DNA of 64,000 nucleotides from Mucilaginibacter pankratovii (GTDB taxonomy: Bacteria > Bacteroidota > Bacteroidia > Sphingobacteriales > Sphingobacteriaceae): NCBI RefSeq assembly GCF_014773265.1, contig NZ_JACWMY010000010.1, positions 186,001 through 250,000 on the forward strand. The letters run 5' to 3'. The notes beneath the pieces are model-generated. The model did no database searches. It saw only the letters and a list, made by a program, of their open reading frames with translations, and had not been told where the DNA came from. The position numbers and the translations under genes are program-made. This document shows, one piece after another, positions 62,242-64,000 of the stretch. Each line of letters begins with the position of its first letter. The stretch's first letter is position 1.

Positions 62242-63342
62242 TTATATCGTTATCTTTCTATCCCTCGCCACATTCAACCACTCTCCGGTAATTTGTTGGT
62301 TTTCAACGGTTATTGCGCGCTCATATAAAGCTACGGTAGGGCAAATATGATAAGGGAGCCCGTATAAAATATCGCCTATTTTATAATGGTGATTAGGTCC
62401 TGCATCGGCTACTAAATGTTCTTCGCTTTGGCCTTTAAACAACAGTTCGGGCGCGTTGAGGAAGTAAATTCGCTTGCTCAGTTCATTCTCTGCCGATACG
62501 GATTTATGCCCTACATCAATGCATACCTTCGTTTCATTGGGCAGGGAAATAACCCGTGCAACAATCAAAGCCGCCGTTTGGAAGGGCTGCTCCTCAAAAG
62601 CCAGTTCGTACCCTCTGTCCCAATAGGCAAACGTACCGGGGCTGCATTCTATCGTCTCCCTTTGGGCGATGATTGGGAAAGTTGGCGAACCACCTGCTAT
62701 AACAACCGGCGCGGGATAGCCCTCATCGTATATAGCCGATGCCAGCTCCAGCACGGGTTCAATCGATTCATCGGATCGCTGCCGCCTTACCCCGTAATCA
62801 GCATCATGGATATGACCGTCGTACGCGTGGAGGCCCTTTATGGTAATGCCCGCTATTTCTGCGCAGGCCTGGTACAATTCCAAAGCATCTGCAGGGATAA
62901 TACCCGTGCGGTTCATGCCGATATTCAGGTCGATAAAAACGGGAATCACCAAGTCTTCGCTCAGAGCCGCTTCGGCAATAGTATTTGCGGTACCAACATT
63001 ATCCACCAGGCAGGAAAAAGCGGTATCGGGATACGTTTTTATCAGGCGGATAAACCTCGCCAGCTTTGGCGCGTTGGGCTGATAGGCCAGCAACACATCG
63101 GGTGCTTTGTACATGCCAAGCATTTCGGCCTCGGCAATGGTAGCGCATTTAAATTTACCGATGCAGGCGTGCAGCATCAGCCTGGTAATATCGGGGCTTT
63201 TATGGGTTTTTACGTGCGGGCGAAGGCGGGCAACATCATCCACCATGGTTTTCACCAGGTCGATATTGTATTTCACCCTATCGGGATACACCACTAACGC
63301 AGGCGTATCCAGTTGATCAACATCCTTGATAGTATACCACAT
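62242..63342 (-). CDS. D-threonine aldolase-like PLP enzyme
   Basis: The protein has 366 residues. The alanine-racemase-type barrel begins DTPALVVYPDRVKYNI, and the PLP lysine is probably in LRPHVKTHKSPDIT. The C-terminal domain holds the metal-site candidates of D-threonine aldolase-like enzymes (DAGPNHHYKIGD and YHICPTVALYERA). Such enzymes cleave or dehydrate D-beta-hydroxy amino acids using PLP and a divalent metal. Its neighbours 17 bp upstream (RidA) and 62 bp downstream (dipeptidase) fit amino acid catabolism. Confidence 0.87.
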   Translation of the reverse strand: MWYTIKDVDQLDTPALVVYPDRVKYNIDLVKTMVDDVARLRPHVKTHKSPDITRLMLHACIGKFKCATIAEAEMLGMYKAPDVLLAYQPNAPKLARFIRLIKTYPDTAFSCLVDNVGTANTIAEAALSEDLVIPVFIDLNIGMNRTGIIPADALELYQACAEIAGITIKGLHAYDGHIHDADYGVRRQRSDESIEPVLELASAIYDEGYPAPVVIAGGSPTFPIIAQRETIECSPGTFAYWDRGYELAFEEQPFQTAALIVARVISLPNETKVCIDVGHKSVSAENELSKRIYFLNAPELLFKGQSEEHLVADAGPNHHYKIGDILYGLPYHICPTVALYERAITVENQQITGEWLNVARDRKITI

Positions 63343-63359
63343 ATTCCGCAGGCGGTTAT

Positions 63360-63827
63360 TTACAGATCAAGTTCAAATAAAGCCTCTATCTCCACCGGGA
63401 TATTATCCGGCAACGAACCCATGCCTACGGCACTGCGTACACCAATACCGTCGTCCTCGCCCCAAACAGCGGCAAACAACTCGCTTGCACCATTAATTAC
63501 AAAGGGATGTTTTTCAAAATCGGGCGTGCAGTTAACCATACCCAGCACTTTTATTACACGTTTAACTTTATTTAAACTGCCTACGTGGGCTTTTATGGTA
63601 GCCAAAATAGCTAAACCAACCTGCCTTGCGGCAAGCTTGCCTTCTTCGGCTGTCATATCCTGGCCAATACGACCAATGATCAGGCTGCCATCGCTTTTAA
63701 CCGTTCCATGGCCGGATACGTACAGGTACTTTCCATCAATTAAACAAGGTTTGTACACTCCAAGCGGTTTTGGCGCGGGAGGTAAAATAAGCCTTAAGGC
63801 TGTAAAGTTTTGTTCGGCACGTTTCAT
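63360..63827 (-). CDS. RidA/YjgF-family protein
   Basis: The protein has 155 residues. The family pattern is present in YLYVSGHGTVKSDGSL, LAILATIKAHVGSLNKVKRV and RSAVGMGSLPDNIPVEIEAL, whose Arg is the usual substrate-carboxylate ligand. It belongs to the longer YjgF-like subgroup. RidA proteins deaminate reactive enamine/imine products of PLP enzymes, which fits the PLP enzyme gene that follows after 17 bp. It is the first gene of the operon. Confidence 0.9.
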   Translation of the reverse strand: MKRAEQNFTALRLILPPAPKPLGVYKPCLIDGKYLYVSGHGTVKSDGSLIIGRIGQDMTAEEGKLAARQVGLAILATIKAHVGSLNKVKRVIKVLGMVNCTPDFEKHPFVINGASELFAAVWGEDDGIGVRSAVGMGSLPDNIPVEIEALFELDL

Positions 63828-63930
63828 GTTGTAAAACTATTAAAGAGTTGGCACAATTTTCATCAATAATACACAATAAGACATTTAAGGGACATGAATT
63901 TCGTAATTCGCAATTTGGTACCTGTAAAAC

Positions 63931-63962
63931 AAAAAAAGCCGGGGTCACTACGCCCGGCTTTT
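63931..63962 (-). terminator. Intrinsic terminator from a gene beyond the window
   Basis: On the minus strand AAAAGCCGGG and CCCGGCTTTTTTT form a stem around a 9-nt loop, with a seven-T run. It points leftward, so it should end a minus-strand transcript whose gene lies to the right of base 64000. Confidence 0.65.
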
Positions 63963-64000
63963 AACCACTTTAATTAAACACGTATTAGAAATTTTTATAA

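Overview
This window comes from a Bacteroidota chromosome, most likely a Sphingobacteriaceae member such as Mucilaginibacter or Pedobacter. That placement is an inference. It rests on a SusC/SusD pair driven by an ECF sigma factor and a FecR anti-sigma factor, TonB-dependent receptors with carboxypeptidase-regulatory domains, DUF4251 and DUF4097 proteins, MacB/FtsX-like permeases ending in NPVKSLRSE, weak Shine-Dalgarno sequences and a TAnnTTTG-type promoter hexamer. No rRNA, tRNA, CRISPR array or transposase gene was seen.

Region 1 (1-3.4 kb): a TonB-dependent receptor is divergent from a PchR-like AraC regulator. Two 16-bp direct repeats with a 21-bp period lie between them and look like the operator. 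The 3' end of the regulator runs into the out-of-frame C-terminal relic of a second AraC gene. A 55-residue zinc-ribbon protein follows.

Region 2 (3.9-15.2 kb, minus strand): an ECF sigma, FecR, SusC, SusD operon ends in two secreted FAD-dependent oxidoreductases instead of glycoside hydrolases.

Region 3 (15.7-49.8 kb): the dominant feature is a tandem array of eleven paralogous ~790-residue two-module FtsX/MacB-type permeases, all on the minus strand. One DUF4097 beta-repeat protein lies among them. They are served by a single LolD/MacB-type ATPase and a single HlyD/MacA-type adaptor. Divergent from the adaptor are an NtrC-family response regulator and its histidine kinase. A ~40-bp upstream element (GTACGC-N3-TGTTACA-N5/6-TGTTCGG-N3-TGATACA) followed 54-55 bp later by a -24/-12-like element occurs exactly twice: before the adaptor and before the permease starting at 21747. 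I infer that the two-component system switches on the array from these two sigma-54-type promoters. The gaps between permeases hold 7-bp-periodic degenerate repeats, hairpins built from them, and GATTACACCGATT boxes about 10 nt upstream of most start codons.

Region 4 (49.8-64 kb): housekeeping and catabolic genes. These are an FMN reductase, HtpG, small hypothetical proteins, a Tat-type sugar isomerase/epimerase, a GH43-like enzyme, a lipoprotein, and a minus-strand operon RidA - D-threonine-aldolase-like enzyme - M19 dipeptidase - GH63-like glucosidase. The 3' end of the glucosidase gene is duplicated as a relic on the far side of a small hypothetical gene. Several palindromic repeat families lie in this region's gaps.
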